Positions 21,699 to 32,500 of a stretch of 64,000 nucleotides of DNA are shown one piece after another (position 1 is the first letter of the stretch; the number at the start of each line of letters is the position of its first letter). Below the pieces are notes generated by a model. The model made no database searches. It saw only the letters and a program-made list of their open reading frames with translations, and had not been told where the DNA came from. Origin of the DNA: Capniomyces stellatus (lineage: Eukaryota > Kickxellomycota > Harpellomycetes > Harpellales > Legeriomycetaceae); contig LUVW01000023.1 in NCBI GenBank assembly GCA_001661515.1, positions 659,551-723,550 of the forward strand, in the 5' to 3' direction. The translations under genes were made by a program, and so were the position numbers.

Positions 21699-23873
21699 TA
21701 TTTATTTATTTATTTTCTCTGCTTTTGCTTTTGAAACTCGTCTAGTTGATTGGTAGTAATCGAGTTTCCTTGTTTAATTAGGGCTGGGAGGTGCATTGAC
21801 AATATTGACGGCAGTTTTGGGGTACTTTTGGATAAAATTAGCTAAAAAGCAGACCAAGGTATGTGAAAAAGACGGTTATAACGCATCTACTCTGCTCAAT
21901 TATATAGGACCAATTGAAATCAAACTGGAGAATCTAGGTTGAAACTAAAGCAAGAGTGATGATAAATTAACTGTTATGTGCGAATTATGCCTATATGTTT
22001 GTGAATTAGCCGTTGGTGTGGTTGACCGTTATTTTTGTTCCAATTTCAAGCGTGTTTATTGCCTTGAACTCGCTGTACAGTTTGATTTTCCCAGCACAAA
22101 CAGACAAGATTGGACTATTCAATGGCTACTATTTGAGGTAATGCATAATAAATCATGCCAATATTATTGTTATTAGTGGAATGTTGGACTTTGTGGTAGC
22201 GAAAAATACTATATTTCGCCAACTGTTGTTATTGTCTTTTTGGTATTAACAGTTGTTTGATGAATTTGGGGGTGTTTAGAGATATCACAGTGTTGGTTGC
22301 TTCGTCTATGGTGGCAATTTCTAGCGTCGCTTATTTACTTTCGCAAAAAAGGTCGATTCACCAGGCAGCTTCGGTTCTTCAGGCAAGTGGAAAAACAAAT
22401 ATTGAAAAATGAATATGAAAAAACAAATGAAGAGTTGACGAAATTAAACAAATAATGTGTGTGTTTTTATTGGAGCACCCGAGTCTGGATTGAATCAGGT
22501 CAATTTTTCTCTTTGTTTATCAACTGATTGTTTTTTTTTCACTTTGGCGAATAGATCGCATCAGATGTTGTTAACGATATCAAGTCTTTGTTCGGACTGG
22601 CCTTGCTGCTGTTTTCGATGTTTATTTGCGTAACTTGTATATCACTAGTATTTATTTCACGGCTTGCAATCGAGGCATACCCACTAAAAGGTAATGATTA
22701 TTTATTTATTTATTTTTTTGGTAAATAATGCAAGTGTACTGGACTATAGTGTTTATAAATGTTCATGTATTCTTGGTTAATCTGTAATTAGGGTTTGGTT
22801 CGTTGCCAATTGGAATGTTGTTGTGGTTTGTGTTGTCGTACTTTTGGATTACTTGTGTCTTGCTGCAGTTCCATCGAGCTGTTTGTTCGTCGTTGGTTGG
22901 CCAGTGGTATTTCAACAGACATGATCCAAACGACTACCGGGCTGAGCTAGAGTTGGCCCAGGCGTCCATATACTTGGCCCTGACCAAGTGGATAGGATCA
23001 ATTTATTTGTCTGGGTTGGTGCTGATGACATCCAGTCTATTCTGGACAATCGATATGATTATAACTGTAAGTTGATTGGCTTGTCTATCTGTTTATTGGT
23101 CTATTTGTCCTGTTTGTCCATCTGTTTATTGACCTATTTATTCAATTGCTTTTCCTCTAGGTACTTTTATTGTTTGTCAGGCCGTTTGCCCCAATTCTTG
23201 CAACGATGTTTTACGTCTTCATTCCTAAAACATCGTCGTTACTGCACAGAGTCCCGATTGTTGCTCTAAGCAGATACACAATTGTGTACAGTGGGTTGTC
23301 AGGACTTCCATTCCACCCGTCCTATATAACTGTTGAAAAGCTGTTGAAAAAACATCACCTGTTGCTGCCCCCAACAAGTAAGTTGGTCTTGACTAAACAC
23401 TCAAGTTGTCAGTTTCTATCAGTATTTTATTGTTTCTTGTCTTATTCTCCTAATTCCTTTGTCTTTTTTTTTCTTCTTCTTTCTTTCTAGTTTTGGCCTT
23501 GCAGACGGTTTTCACCTCAGCTGCATCGTTGTTGGCTATTGTGTCATTGTACTTGGTGTACACTTATGTCCTGGCTGTTTTGGATTCGCCGTACGCCTAT
23601 GCCTTGGCAATATCCTTTTCAACTCTTCCATTTATTTCCATTCAATTTGTATTCCGAGTCTTTTTGCACACGTAAGTCTTTTTCTTTTTTTTTTTTCTTT
23701 CTTTCCAGCTCTTATTAGTTGATATTTTGTAATAGCTAATTTCTAACGATTTATTCGGTTTTTATGTATTGCTAAAATTTAGGGTGGATGCGTTGATTGT
23801 GTGCTACGCAGTTGATCTGCAATCCAATGCTTGCCACTCTGTCCGTATAGAACAAGCACTGGCCTTTATATAG
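19457..23873 (+). CDS. HOOK domain fused to choline-transporter-like (CTL/SLC44) membrane protein, 13 exons
   Basis: Spliced model: 19457-19504, 19648-19730, 19864-20212, 20376-21473, 21566-21632, 21782-21858, 22010-22137, 22253-22382, 22555-22690, 22792-23066, 23161-23377, 23491-23671, 23783-23873. Every junction keeps phase, giving 959 residues. Residues 1-160 resemble the HOOK N-terminal domain: LQIVNSFLQW, DRDWFSSKVIDEML, NTKLLELLENYFT, YKLGVLVLAISLL and LDSDTQVILEQIIEK. Residues ~161-500 are a Ser/Asn/Gly/acid-rich linker without heptads. From ~505 on come about ten membrane spans with CTL signatures: WITCVLLQFHRAV, LVGQWYF, ALTKWIGSIYLSG and a final VDALIVCYAVDLQSNACHS. HOOK domains bind dynein light intermediate chain and cargo; CTL proteins (yeast Pns1) are membrane carriers. 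Introns 5 and 8 have GC donors. Alternative: two genes, with CTL starting at 20739; that leaves 121 open codons unexplained. Confidence 0.75.
20376..20404 (+). promoter_or_regulatory. Cluster of alternative 3' splice sites after the HOOK exons
   Basis: The acceptor ending at 20375 (CTGTAG, preceded by the branch-like TACTGAC at 20353-20359) keeps the frame into the CTL part. Two further AG dinucleotides, ending at 20386 and 20392, would shift frame and reach a TAG at 20402-20404, giving a soluble HOOK protein of about 165 residues. Whether they are used is unknown. Confidence 0.4.
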
Positions 23874-24250
23874 AGCAAGAGCCATCATCATTTTTAATAT
23901 ATTGTCAAATATTTTTTTTCTCCACCTAACCAATTCACTTGTACATCAACAAAGACAGAGCAAAGGCGTTTTTACAGCGGTTCTGTATTTCACTTTGTTT
24001 AATTATTTTTATTTGTTGTTTCAAATCTGTCGATTTTATATTTAAAAGTTGTGTTGGGAAGTTTTAAAAGTAAAAAAAAAAAAAGAAATCGTTGTTAAAG
24101 GCTAAATATATTTTGGCGTATATCAAGTGAAACATTATGTTGAGTTTTAGTTATTTTATTTTTATTTTTTTGTTGCTATTATTGTTTTTATCAGATCTAA
24201 CAAGTATATCAGTGGTGTTTATTCACTTTGTTTTTAGGGGGGGGGGGGGT
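23874..24250. other. Convergent intergenic spacer with G-run
   Basis: 3'-to-3' spacer between the HOOK-CTL gene and the SFT2-like gene. T-rich, with a run of G ending at 24249, directly beside the SFT2-like stop codon. No gene seen. Confidence 0.55.
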
Positions 24251-24903
24251 TTAAATATCAAATATTGATCCGCAAGTTGACTGAATCATTTTTCTTCCAA
24301 ACGGAATGTAACTTGCAGCGTACCAGGTCAAAGCGAGGAACTGGATTATAACCATGATTAGACACAAAAGAGCAGATATTTTCTTGACTCCAATAATAAT
24401 GGTTAGGATCATTAGTACAAGATAGATTATTCCAGCAACCATCCGAACAGGTGCAAAGGACATTTTCAACTGTTTTTTAAATCCGACCAGGAAACCCAGG
24501 CTATTATAGTCGAGTATTTACAAAAATATTGAGAAGAAGAAGAAGAAGAAGGGATGAAATAATGTCGGAATAAGCAAACAAATAAGCAAACAAATAAGCA
24601 AGTGAATAGAGTTGTAACAAAGTTGAGGCAAGTATGATTAAAAGCACCTCTTTTTAAAACATCAATTTACCTGAAAATGGCAAGTAAATTGCCAAAAGTG
24701 TACATTATAGCAAATCCGGTGACGTTATAGCTGAAGAGTAAGATGGTTCCGAGAATACAAAGAATCATTCCACCACCTAAACAACCGGCAAAAGCGTAGA
24801 GTCTTTCTGTTCGAGACAAACCAAACATTCCTGGATCGGAACCCATTGGATCGCTTAAAGGGTTGTTTTCGCCCGTTTGTCTGACATTGAATGGCAAAGA
24901 CAT
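24251..24903 (-). CDS. SFT2: SFT2-family Golgi membrane protein, two exons
   Basis: Spliced model: 24903-24671 and 24500-24251, in phase, 160 residues. Four membrane spans fill the C-terminal two thirds. Family landmarks are RLYAFAGCLGGGMILCILG, then FAIMYTFGNLLAIF before the splice, and LVGFKKQLKMSFAPVR followed by TWYAASYIPFGRKM after it. Sft2 is a tetraspanning protein that acts with Got1 in retrograde traffic from endosome to Golgi. The cytosolic N-terminus is short, as usual. The intron has a GTAAAT donor and a TAG acceptor and interrupts a codon between spans 2 and 3. No other start fits; the first ATG gives the expected length (about 200 in yeast). Confidence 0.9.
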
Positions 24904-26220
24904 GGTTGCTTATTGTTATATTATAAATTCTGGGTGAGAAGTGTGTCTTTTCTTTTACTCCTTGATGTGGAAATCTATTGTTTTTGATAAAAAGAAGTAG
25001 TAGTGGTAATGATGTTAGGTTTGGTATTAGGTTCGGGTGGTGACAAGAGTTGAAGGTTATAAAGACAACATAATGTAATTAATTAAAGTAAAAGAAAAAA
25101 CAGAGAAAAATAAATAGCAAGTAATTGGGGTATATTTTTTTTTCTGTTTACCTTTTTTTTTTCTAGCCAAAATTGCGAAATATAAAGTACAAGACGGCGA
25201 AGATAATACAATTCAAAAAGTATCCGTGTTGTAGTAGTTGTGACTTTTATTTTAATTATTTTTACTATAACAAGAATCTAGTAATTAATTCAAAACAAGA
25301 ATGTATTTATTAGATATAAAACTAGAGAATGAAAGGCAAAGAAGAAAGTGTAAAAGTAAAAAAGAGAGAATTTTTTGTATAGTTAAATTGTCGAGTTTCT
25401 TTTCAACTTGTTTTCTTTTGTCGTCTTTGTCTTGGTATTTCTTGGTTTTTCGTGGTAAAAAAAAAAAAAAAAAGGTTAAATCGTTATGGGAACTTTGTTA
25501 ATGTTTGTAAAATGGCAAATTAAAAGTCAAGAGAAAAAACAAAGGAAAATAAATAAAAATAAATAAAAAGAGGAAAATTCGTGAAATCTGACTTTTAAAA
25601 TACCGTCAAATCAACTTGTATCAATTATTTACTTGTTAAAGCTGTTTTTTAGTCCAACAAACCAAACAACAAAAACAAAAATAACTAAAATCAAAACAAA
25701 AACAAAAACTAAAAACCGAGAGAAGATGAGTGAAATAAAAGTCAAAAGATGGTGTAAAGTTTTCCCCTTGGGAAGAAATAAAATAAAATATAAAAGAAAA
25801 GAAAAGAAAAGAAAAGAAAAGAAAAGAAAAGAAAAGAAAAGAAAAGGTTAAAATATATAGATCTTTATTAATAGTGGTAACAATCAATGGTTGGTAGTTT
25901 TGACTTGATGGGGATGATTATCAAGAATGTATATTAGTATATTAGAAAAACAAAAAAGAATAATTATAATAATAGCTAACAAATACTAGTAACAAAAAAA
26001 ATGAAGAGAAAGAAAACCTACTAAATCGATAAATAAAACACAGCAATATAATATAATAGCAGAAGAAAAATAGAAAAGCTAAAAAGATAAATAAATAATA
26101 AAACAAGAGTAAATAAGCAGTTATAAATGTACTAGTAAATAAATAAATAATGATCAAAAAGAAAAAAAAAATACAAAAAGAAAGTAAAGAAAGTGAAAAA
26201 AAAAGTAAATATTTGGTTTA
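24904..26220. other. Intergenic, 1.3 kb, with AAAAG microsatellite
   Basis: Lies upstream of SFT2 and downstream of the PUF gene, both on the minus strand. The + strand is A/G-rich, so the PUF 3' flank is T/C-rich in sense, like other 3' flanks here. Long A-runs and the AAAAG array at 25789-25847. No gene recognised. Confidence 0.5.
25789..25847 (+). repeat. AAAAG pentanucleotide microsatellite
   Basis: About 11-12 perfect tandem copies of GAAAA in intergenic DNA. Any open frame through it is trivial Lys/Arg/Glu and not a gene. Confidence 0.95.
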
Positions 26221-29200
26221 CTAGTTATGGATGTTTTGGTTAAAAGTGGAAGAACGAGGAAGTGGTTGGTGAATATGGCCAAAAGTCTGCTGGTTGTTCT
26301 GAACGTTCATACCAGGTTGTCTTTGTGGTAGTTGAGGCTGTTGAGGCTGTTGAGGCAGTTGTTGGAACTGGTGAGATTGTTGAAACTGATGGAACTGATG
26401 TTGTCTGGCACTGTGAGCCGGATTGATTGCAGGATACTGGGAAAACATTAGAATATCAGGGGAATGATTCTGCTGAATAGCTACTAAACCACCAGCACCG
26501 AGTTGGGATAAACTTTGGCTATGTTTTTGAGATTGAACCAATGGTTGAATGTTTGCACAACTGTTATTGTTATTGGTATTGAGTGGTTGGGTATAGTTGT
26601 GGTTGTTTGTAAAGTCATGAGCCATTGATTGAGAGTATAACTGATGTAAAGAAACTTGGGAATTGTACTGAGACGCTACTCTAGAACCAGACCCAGACCC
26701 AGACCCTAGACCTGACCCTAGGCCTGTATTGTGGATGTTGATAGGGAGGTTATTGTATTGGTAATGGGGATGGTTATAAGGAATATTGTTATTACTGTTG
26801 TTGTTGTTGTTGTTGTTGTTGTGGTGATAGTAAGGGGTATTGTTAGGGGTATTGTTAGAGGAAATATTTTGGGAGGGAGATGGTAGCCTTGAGGGGTTAG
26901 TTGAGGGGAAATTGGATATGAAGCCATCGCGTTGGAGTTTAGAGTAAATTCGTTTTCCATAAGTGGTTTGTCTGATGGAGGGCAAGATGGGTCTGATGAG
27001 ATTGACGAGGTCAGAGCGTTGAGTGGGGTCAGCGTGATCAAGGATGGTTTGAACGACATAATTGCCATATGAGTCGCGAATGAGTTTCTCAAGAGAGTGA
27101 GCGTCAAGGATGGGGGCAATGAGGGAAGCGCGAGTGGCAGGGTCAGCAAGTCGAATACACTTTTCCATAACGTTAGAGGAAAATTTCTGCATTGACAGAG
27201 CGCAGATGTGAGCAACAAACTGAGCAATCAGCAGGGCAGAAAAGTCGTGACGGTGCAGCCCCAGCACGTACTGGACCACATAGTTTCCAAACGGATCCTG
27301 GACCAGAAACAGGGCGTTACGCGTGACTATCTGCACCAGCTGGACCTTCTGCGGCTCAGTGGACAAGTCGATACACCGCTGGAACACACAACATCCGTGA
27401 CGGTGCGTGGCTACCTGCGTGCAGTTCTGCGCAACCGCGTCGTATATGAACTGCGAGCTTTCTGATGAGAGACGGTTGAGACATTTCTGGATCACGTGAT
27501 TTCCGTTCAAGTCGCGAATCAACATCACTACGCTGTGCTTGAGCGCGTCCGTCACCGCGTCAATCTGTTCCTGGCTGCCTAGAAAGTCGATCAGCCGTTG
27601 TACCGCCCGCGTCCCGTGCATGTTCAGCGATATCCCCACCAGGTCCGGTGCAATGTTTGCTATTACTGCAGACCGTTGCTGGTCGCTACAGTGTTCCAGG
27701 AACTTTTGGCACAAATAATTCCCAAATGGATCCACCATCAGACTCCCAAAATCCACGCTAATCTCCCTGAACAACATCTCCACATCCCTCACATCGCCCT
27801 CCTCCAGCTTCTTCTGCAAGAATCGACACCCGTGCTGGTCCTTACACGCTCCTAACAGTCCCCCTACCAACTCTTCCATTGTCTCGTACACGTACCTCCC
27901 TCCTACCCCTTCATTACTTTCACTATTATTATTACTATTACTATTATTATTGTTACTATTACTGTTACTGTTACTATTCTTAATACTCTTATTCTTGTTA
28001 TTGTTATTGCTGATATTCTGTACTAGGTCTTGATGTGGTTCCTGGTGTTGACTCCCTGTTTCTCCCGCCCCAAAAAACCCTCTTCTTGTTTGCTGCCCCT
28101 CAAACCCTGTTCTGCCTATTCCATATTCACTGCCTTGATTCGGTGAAACTTTGCCCGAATAAACCCTACTGTCTATCACACTCGACATGTACCCTCCACT
28201 ATCTCTATCTCTATCTCTATCTTTATCTCCATTTCCTTCTTCTATTCTTACTCCTGGTGCTGATGTTGATCCTGAAACTGATGTTGTGTTTGACAGTAAT
28301 CCCCCATTTACTCCTCCTACTCCTACTCCTACTCCTACTCCTACTCCTACTCCTACTCCTACTCCTACTCCTACTCCTACTCCTACTCCTACTCCTACTC
28401 CTACTCCTACTCCCCCATCAATCCTCACTCCTCCCGCTAATTCCATTCGTGAATTTCCCCCTCTGCCACTACCAATATTTTTGCCTTCAAAAAACAATCC
28501 TTCATCCTCCAGTAACCCTTGTGGCAACTGCGCTCCACTTTCACCTTCCATTCCCAGTCCCATACCCAGTCCCATCCCCAATCCTTTCCCCATTCCCATC
28601 CCCTTCCCTATTCCCATTCCCATTCCCATTCCCATTCCTTTCCCCATTCCCATTCCCATCCCCATATCCATATCCATATCCAGTCCTAATCCCAACCCCA
28701 GTCCTAGTCCCAATTCCATCTTTTCCTTCCTGTTGAATATCGCCGATCTGTTCGCTCTCAACTCTGATCCTGCTCTAAAGTCATACATGTTGTTTATCAA
28801 CGTCAAGTTTGTGTCGCACTTTGGCTCTGTGTTCACTTTGAACCCCAAGCTCTTGTTATTTGCTGTATTCATGTTTATAATGCTCATTCCCATGCTTGGA
28901 CTCCCATTATCTGCCCTTTCTCCCATCGATATCCTTGAAAATCCTCCCCACAACGCATCTATTTCCTTTTCCATCTCCTTTTCCATTTCCTTCTCCATTT
29001 CCTTCTCCCTTGGTCTGTCTTCTGCTCCTACTCCCAACTTCCCCATTCCCCCAAACTCTCCCCCCTCTTCTCCCTCTCTATTTCCCATCTTTTTCAAGTA
29101 TGCCTGCGACTCTGTCTTGCTCTTACTCATCCCTTTTCTTCCCCCAGTAAACTCCATTCTTTCTCTAAACGTCATCCTGTCCCCAACTACGCTTTTAATC

Positions 29201-29538
29201 CCCTCCCCGCTCTCCCTCCCTACCCTTATCTCCTCGTGCCCATCAATCCTCCCCATTTGCTCTCCAACTGCCATCGACCCCCCTCTAAAGCTATCTAAAT
29301 CAAACCCTAGCCCCATCGTGTTGCCTCTGCTCCCCAGTTCGCCTTTCAGCTCCTGCACATCTTCGCCATTTAATACCGAATCAGTCTTAACCGCCTTTGA
29401 CCCATTCTGCCTAATACCTTTCATCTCCTCTCCCCCAATCCTGCCTCCCCCCCTAAACTCTGTGCATGTATCTTTTGGCCCCAGAAACATCTCGTCGTAC
29501 TCGTCTACCGGCAACGACTTTTCCTCCTTTGTTCTCAT
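26221..29538 (-). CDS. Pumilio/PUF-family RNA-binding protein (Mpt5/Puf4 type)
   Basis: A single-exon 1,105-residue protein. Residues ~548-872 hold eight PUF repeats with cores, in order: HGCRFLQ, FGNYLCQ, HGTRAVQ, NGNHVIQ, HGCCVFQ, FGNYVVQ, FSSNVME and YGNYVVQ. By the PUF code these residues read an element starting UGUA: repeat 8 N/Q for U, repeat 7 S/E for G, repeat 6 N/Q for U, repeat 5 C/Q for A. PUF proteins repress or destabilise mRNAs through 3'-UTR sites and recruit Ccr4-Not. The N-terminal half is low complexity, with GL/GM and long GV dipeptide repeats and Asn/Ser runs; the C-terminus is Gln/Asn/His-rich. Repeat cores resemble Mpt5 and Puf4 more than Puf3, but I cannot choose between them without alignment. 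Confidence 0.9.
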   Translation of the reverse strand: MRTKEEKSLPVDEYDEMFLGPKDTCTEFRGGGRIGGEEMKGIRQNGSKAVKTDSVLNGEDVQELKGELGSRGNTMGLGFDLDSFRGGSMAVGEQMGRIDGHEEIRVGRESGEGIKSVVGDRMTFRERMEFTGGRKGMSKSKTESQAYLKKMGNREGEEGGEFGGMGKLGVGAEDRPREKEMEKEMEKEMEKEIDALWGGFSRISMGERADNGSPSMGMSIINMNTANNKSLGFKVNTEPKCDTNLTLINNMYDFRAGSELRANRSAIFNRKEKMELGLGLGLGLGLDMDMDMGMGMGMGKGMGMGMGMGIGKGMGMGKGLGMGLGMGLGMEGESGAQLPQGLLEDEGLFFEGKNIGSGRGGNSRMELAGGVRIDGGVGVGVGVGVGVGVGVGVGVGVGVGVGVGVGVGGVNGGLLSNTTSVSGSTSAPGVRIEEGNGDKDRDRDRDSGGYMSSVIDSRVYSGKVSPNQGSEYGIGRTGFEGQQTRRGFFGAGETGSQHQEPHQDLVQNISNNNNKNKSIKNSNSNSNSNNNNSNSNNNSESNEGVGGRYVYETMEELVGGLLGACKDQHGCRFLQKKLEEGDVRDVEMLFREISVDFGSLMVDPFGNYLCQKFLEHCSDQQRSAVIANIAPDLVGISLNMHGTRAVQRLIDFLGSQEQIDAVTDALKHSVVMLIRDLNGNHVIQKCLNRLSSESSQFIYDAVAQNCTQVATHRHGCCVFQRCIDLSTEPQKVQLVQIVTRNALFLVQDPFGNYVVQYVLGLHRHDFSALLIAQFVAHICALSMQKFSSNVMEKCIRLADPATRASLIAPILDAHSLEKLIRDSYGNYVVQTILDHADPTQRSDLVNLIRPILPSIRQTTYGKRIYSKLQRDGFISNFPSTNPSRLPSPSQNISSNNTPNNTPYYHHNNNNNNNNSNNNIPYNHPHYQYNNLPINIHNTGLGSGLGSGSGSGSRVASQYNSQVSLHQLYSQSMAHDFTNNHNYTQPLNTNNNNSCANIQPLVQSQKHSQSLSQLGAGGLVAIQQNHSPDILMFSQYPAINPAHSARQHQFHQFQQSHQFQQLPQQPQQPQLPQRQPGMNVQNNQQTFGHIHQPLPRSSTFNQNIHN
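28312..28410 (-). repeat. Hexanucleotide array encoding Gly-Val repeats
   Basis: CTACTC units on the + strand, about 15 copies, inside the PUF gene. On the coding strand they are GAGTAG units, read GGA-GTA as Gly-Val at about residues 375-408. Confidence 0.95.
28556..28700 (-). repeat. Degenerate hexanucleotide array encoding Gly-Met / Gly-Leu repeats
   Basis: CCCATT/CCCATC-type units on the + strand in the PUF gene, read as Gly-Met with Gly-Leu, Gly-Lys and Asp-Met variants. Less uniform than the Gly-Val array. Confidence 0.85.
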
Positions 29539-32500
29539 CTCTATCTAGTCTTCTTGTCTCTGTCTGTTGACTCAATCTTTGTCCACAATTCTATTCTCTG
29601 TTTTAATATACTACAAACTAAAATATTAAATAACTCCCTCTTTCTTTCTCTAGTTCTAGTTCTAATTATAAGAGGTAAATCTATCGCTTGTTTATTTTTT
29701 CTTTTACTACTTTTTGATTTTGATAAAGTATTCTTATGACCTCATTCGCAATTACTGTCAAGCCTGTTTTACTCCTCTTCTCTACTTTTTCTTTTTTTCT
29801 CTTTACTATCAAGTTGGTTGTTTTCTATATTGTTTTGCTTTTCTTGATGATTGATCGCTAAACAGTGTTATTGTTAATAGTACAATTGAGATTGAGTTTC
29901 TAAATGTTTTTTATGTTTAGGAGTAATGAGAGGAGCGATTTTTTCTTTCCTTCTTTGCCAAGTAGATTGAGAATTTTTCTTTAGTTTACTTTTTCTTTTT
30001 TTGTTTACTCGTTTACTTTACTTGTTCAAAGTCGATTTTTAGGCCAGTCATGGGGTGGATTGATATTACCAATTCTACTCTTTATCTTACTTTTCTTGAT
30101 CCTTCCTTTCTTGTTTATAAAGTTGATAAGGTCTAGTATTGCTTTTTTGTTGTCTTCCCTTTCTCTTTCTTATTGCCAAGTTTCGGTAGATAATAACCAA
30201 TTTAGCAGTAATTGCTGCTGTTTTACTTTTTTTTTTTTTTTCCTTTTTTTCTTCTTCTTGTTCTAGTCTTGTAGGTCTAACTAAAAAAAAAGATGTTGAA
30301 GCTGTGTTGTTTATATACAGATTGGTTGCCAAAATGATCTGTCGAGCAGGTGTATTATAGTTGTGTGTATATAATACAGAAGGTATAACTAAACCAAGAA
30401 ATAGTTATATAACCCAATTCCAAAATCCAAACTAAAAATAGTTACAATCGGTTTGGCGTCTATACCAATCTAAAGAAAATAAATAGAGTTTATAAGTATG
30501 GAATGGCTGGGCAAAATAAAAAAAGATATATATATATGTATATATATTGTGCTATACAGTTCTTGTTAACGCTGTCTTGACAGTAATCAGCAGTATTGAC
30601 TTACAAGTCCTAACTGTGTTAACAAATAAATGAGTATTTAGAAAAATGAAATGCTACTGATACACCACTTTTTTTTTTCAGGAAAATATTTTAATTTTAA
30701 TTTTTGTGTTCTATTTAAGCAAAGAAATTAATTAACTTTTTTCAAGATCAACATGTATAATGTATATTTACCTCAGTAACTATGAACATTATCAATCCAC
30801 TCACTCTTTTTTTTATCATTATCAAGCAACTACACTGTTAGCTCATTTATCTCGCATTCTTTCAATTTTTCCTTTCTTTTTTTCCTCTTTCAGTCTTCAT
30901 TGAAATGAACTCTAAAAACCAGTCAATTTAGTTATAAAACTGCAAATTTAATTGTCATGGCAATTAACATTGCTGTTAACTGACTGAAAAAAAAAAAGGT
31001 GCAATAGTAACGTAATAACACAAAAGGTTTGGTCTAAACCAAAATTCATTTGCTTTACATTGGACTCGAATAATAATCAGTCTCATTCTAATCTTATTCC
31101 TAAAACCTTGTGGCTTCCTTTTACTACTTTATATTTTTCATTTACTACTTTTTGCTATTTTTTTTTCTTTTTTTCTTTTTTTCTTTTTTTCTACCTTTCT
31201 GCTTTTTTTTTGGCTTTGTTAATTTGTTCCCAAATTTATAAACGTCAATTGCTTTTATTTCCCCCAAACCAATCACAGCTAGTTTTTAGTTGCCTTTTTT
31301 TTATCATCGTTTTAGTGGTATGAAAGACACTTTGTTCTCTATGACACGAGCACTTGGCCAAAACTTCTTGTCTTTTGTAATAGTTTTATGTTTACTCTTG
31401 CTCCTTTCAATTATCTATTTTTTATTTTATCACTTCTTTCTATATTTCTTTTCTCAACAAAAACTGACCATCTCAGTTCAACAGCACCATGACCAACGGA
31501 CCTTTTATTTCATACATAGAGCTCTACTACTGCTTTCCTTCTTCTCCCGCTTCTACTTTTATTATTTGCTCTTTTTTCCTTGCCTCCCCCCCCTCTCACT
31601 CATCTCTTTCTAATCACCCGCTTCGCAACATGCTAATTGGGTTGCATAATATGGTGTGTTTGGCATATATCACAATCTAATCATCTCACCATTCAACTCT
31701 TCATTTTTGCTCCTCCAAGACTTGATTATTTCAATAACCAATGTAATTCAAATCAAGAATTGTTTACACTATGTTTATTTCTACAATTCCATTTCAAAAA
31801 AGCTATGGTTGTCTAACAATCACAGGAAATTCTGTAAAGCTAATAACCTCACACTCTTTTCTTTCCCCATCTTTTTTTTTCTCTTCAACAGTTTTTATCA
31901 TTCATCTCCTTTTCCAATTGTTTTATTTCCCTCAACATTTGAATATTGTTTTGGTATTACTGCATTACAATCAAAACACTGTATACTACTCTTTACATCT
32001 CGTGAATAGAGATGCTTCGTTGCACGCAAACAGTCAGAATAATTTCTATATTTGCAACGCTGAGTATAAACCCTGTTCACAGCGCTTTTAATCCCGAAAT
32101 TATCCTTATAAATATAGCACTCGACTCTCCTGAGATTGCAAGGCGCTCAGGCTGTGATGTCATTAATTCGCACCAAAAAATAATTGCATACACCTCCCAA
32201 GTCACACGCATCTGATGTTTCAGGATTTGACTATATTATAGTATAAAACATTGCTACTAGACACGTTTCAACTTTTAGCCAATAATAATACAATATAACC
32301 ACGCAACAACAGTATTTCCATACTGTGGATTTCAACCAGCTAGCCAGCATATCATACCGTTTCCAACACGTACCAAACTCGCTCTTTGTATTAATCTTAT
32401 CTCGCCCAAACTCTGCAGAACCCTGTATACATGAACACTTGAAAAGTATAGACCGCTGATGAAAACCGTCAACACCTACAACTCTTATAATTACACTGTC

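Noticed and set aside
25633..25887. Lys- or Phe-rich open frames over the AAAAG array
   Set aside because: Pure microsatellite translation with no other content.
28187..29548. 453-codon open frame on the + strand, Pro/Thr/Ser-rich
   Set aside because: It is antisense to the PUF gene; it is kept open by the repetitive Gly-codon composition of the real gene and has no domain.
31060..32009. Several Phe/Ser-rich open frames of 60-117 codons
   Set aside because: Products of T/C-rich upstream DNA; no start context, domains or splice-linked partners.
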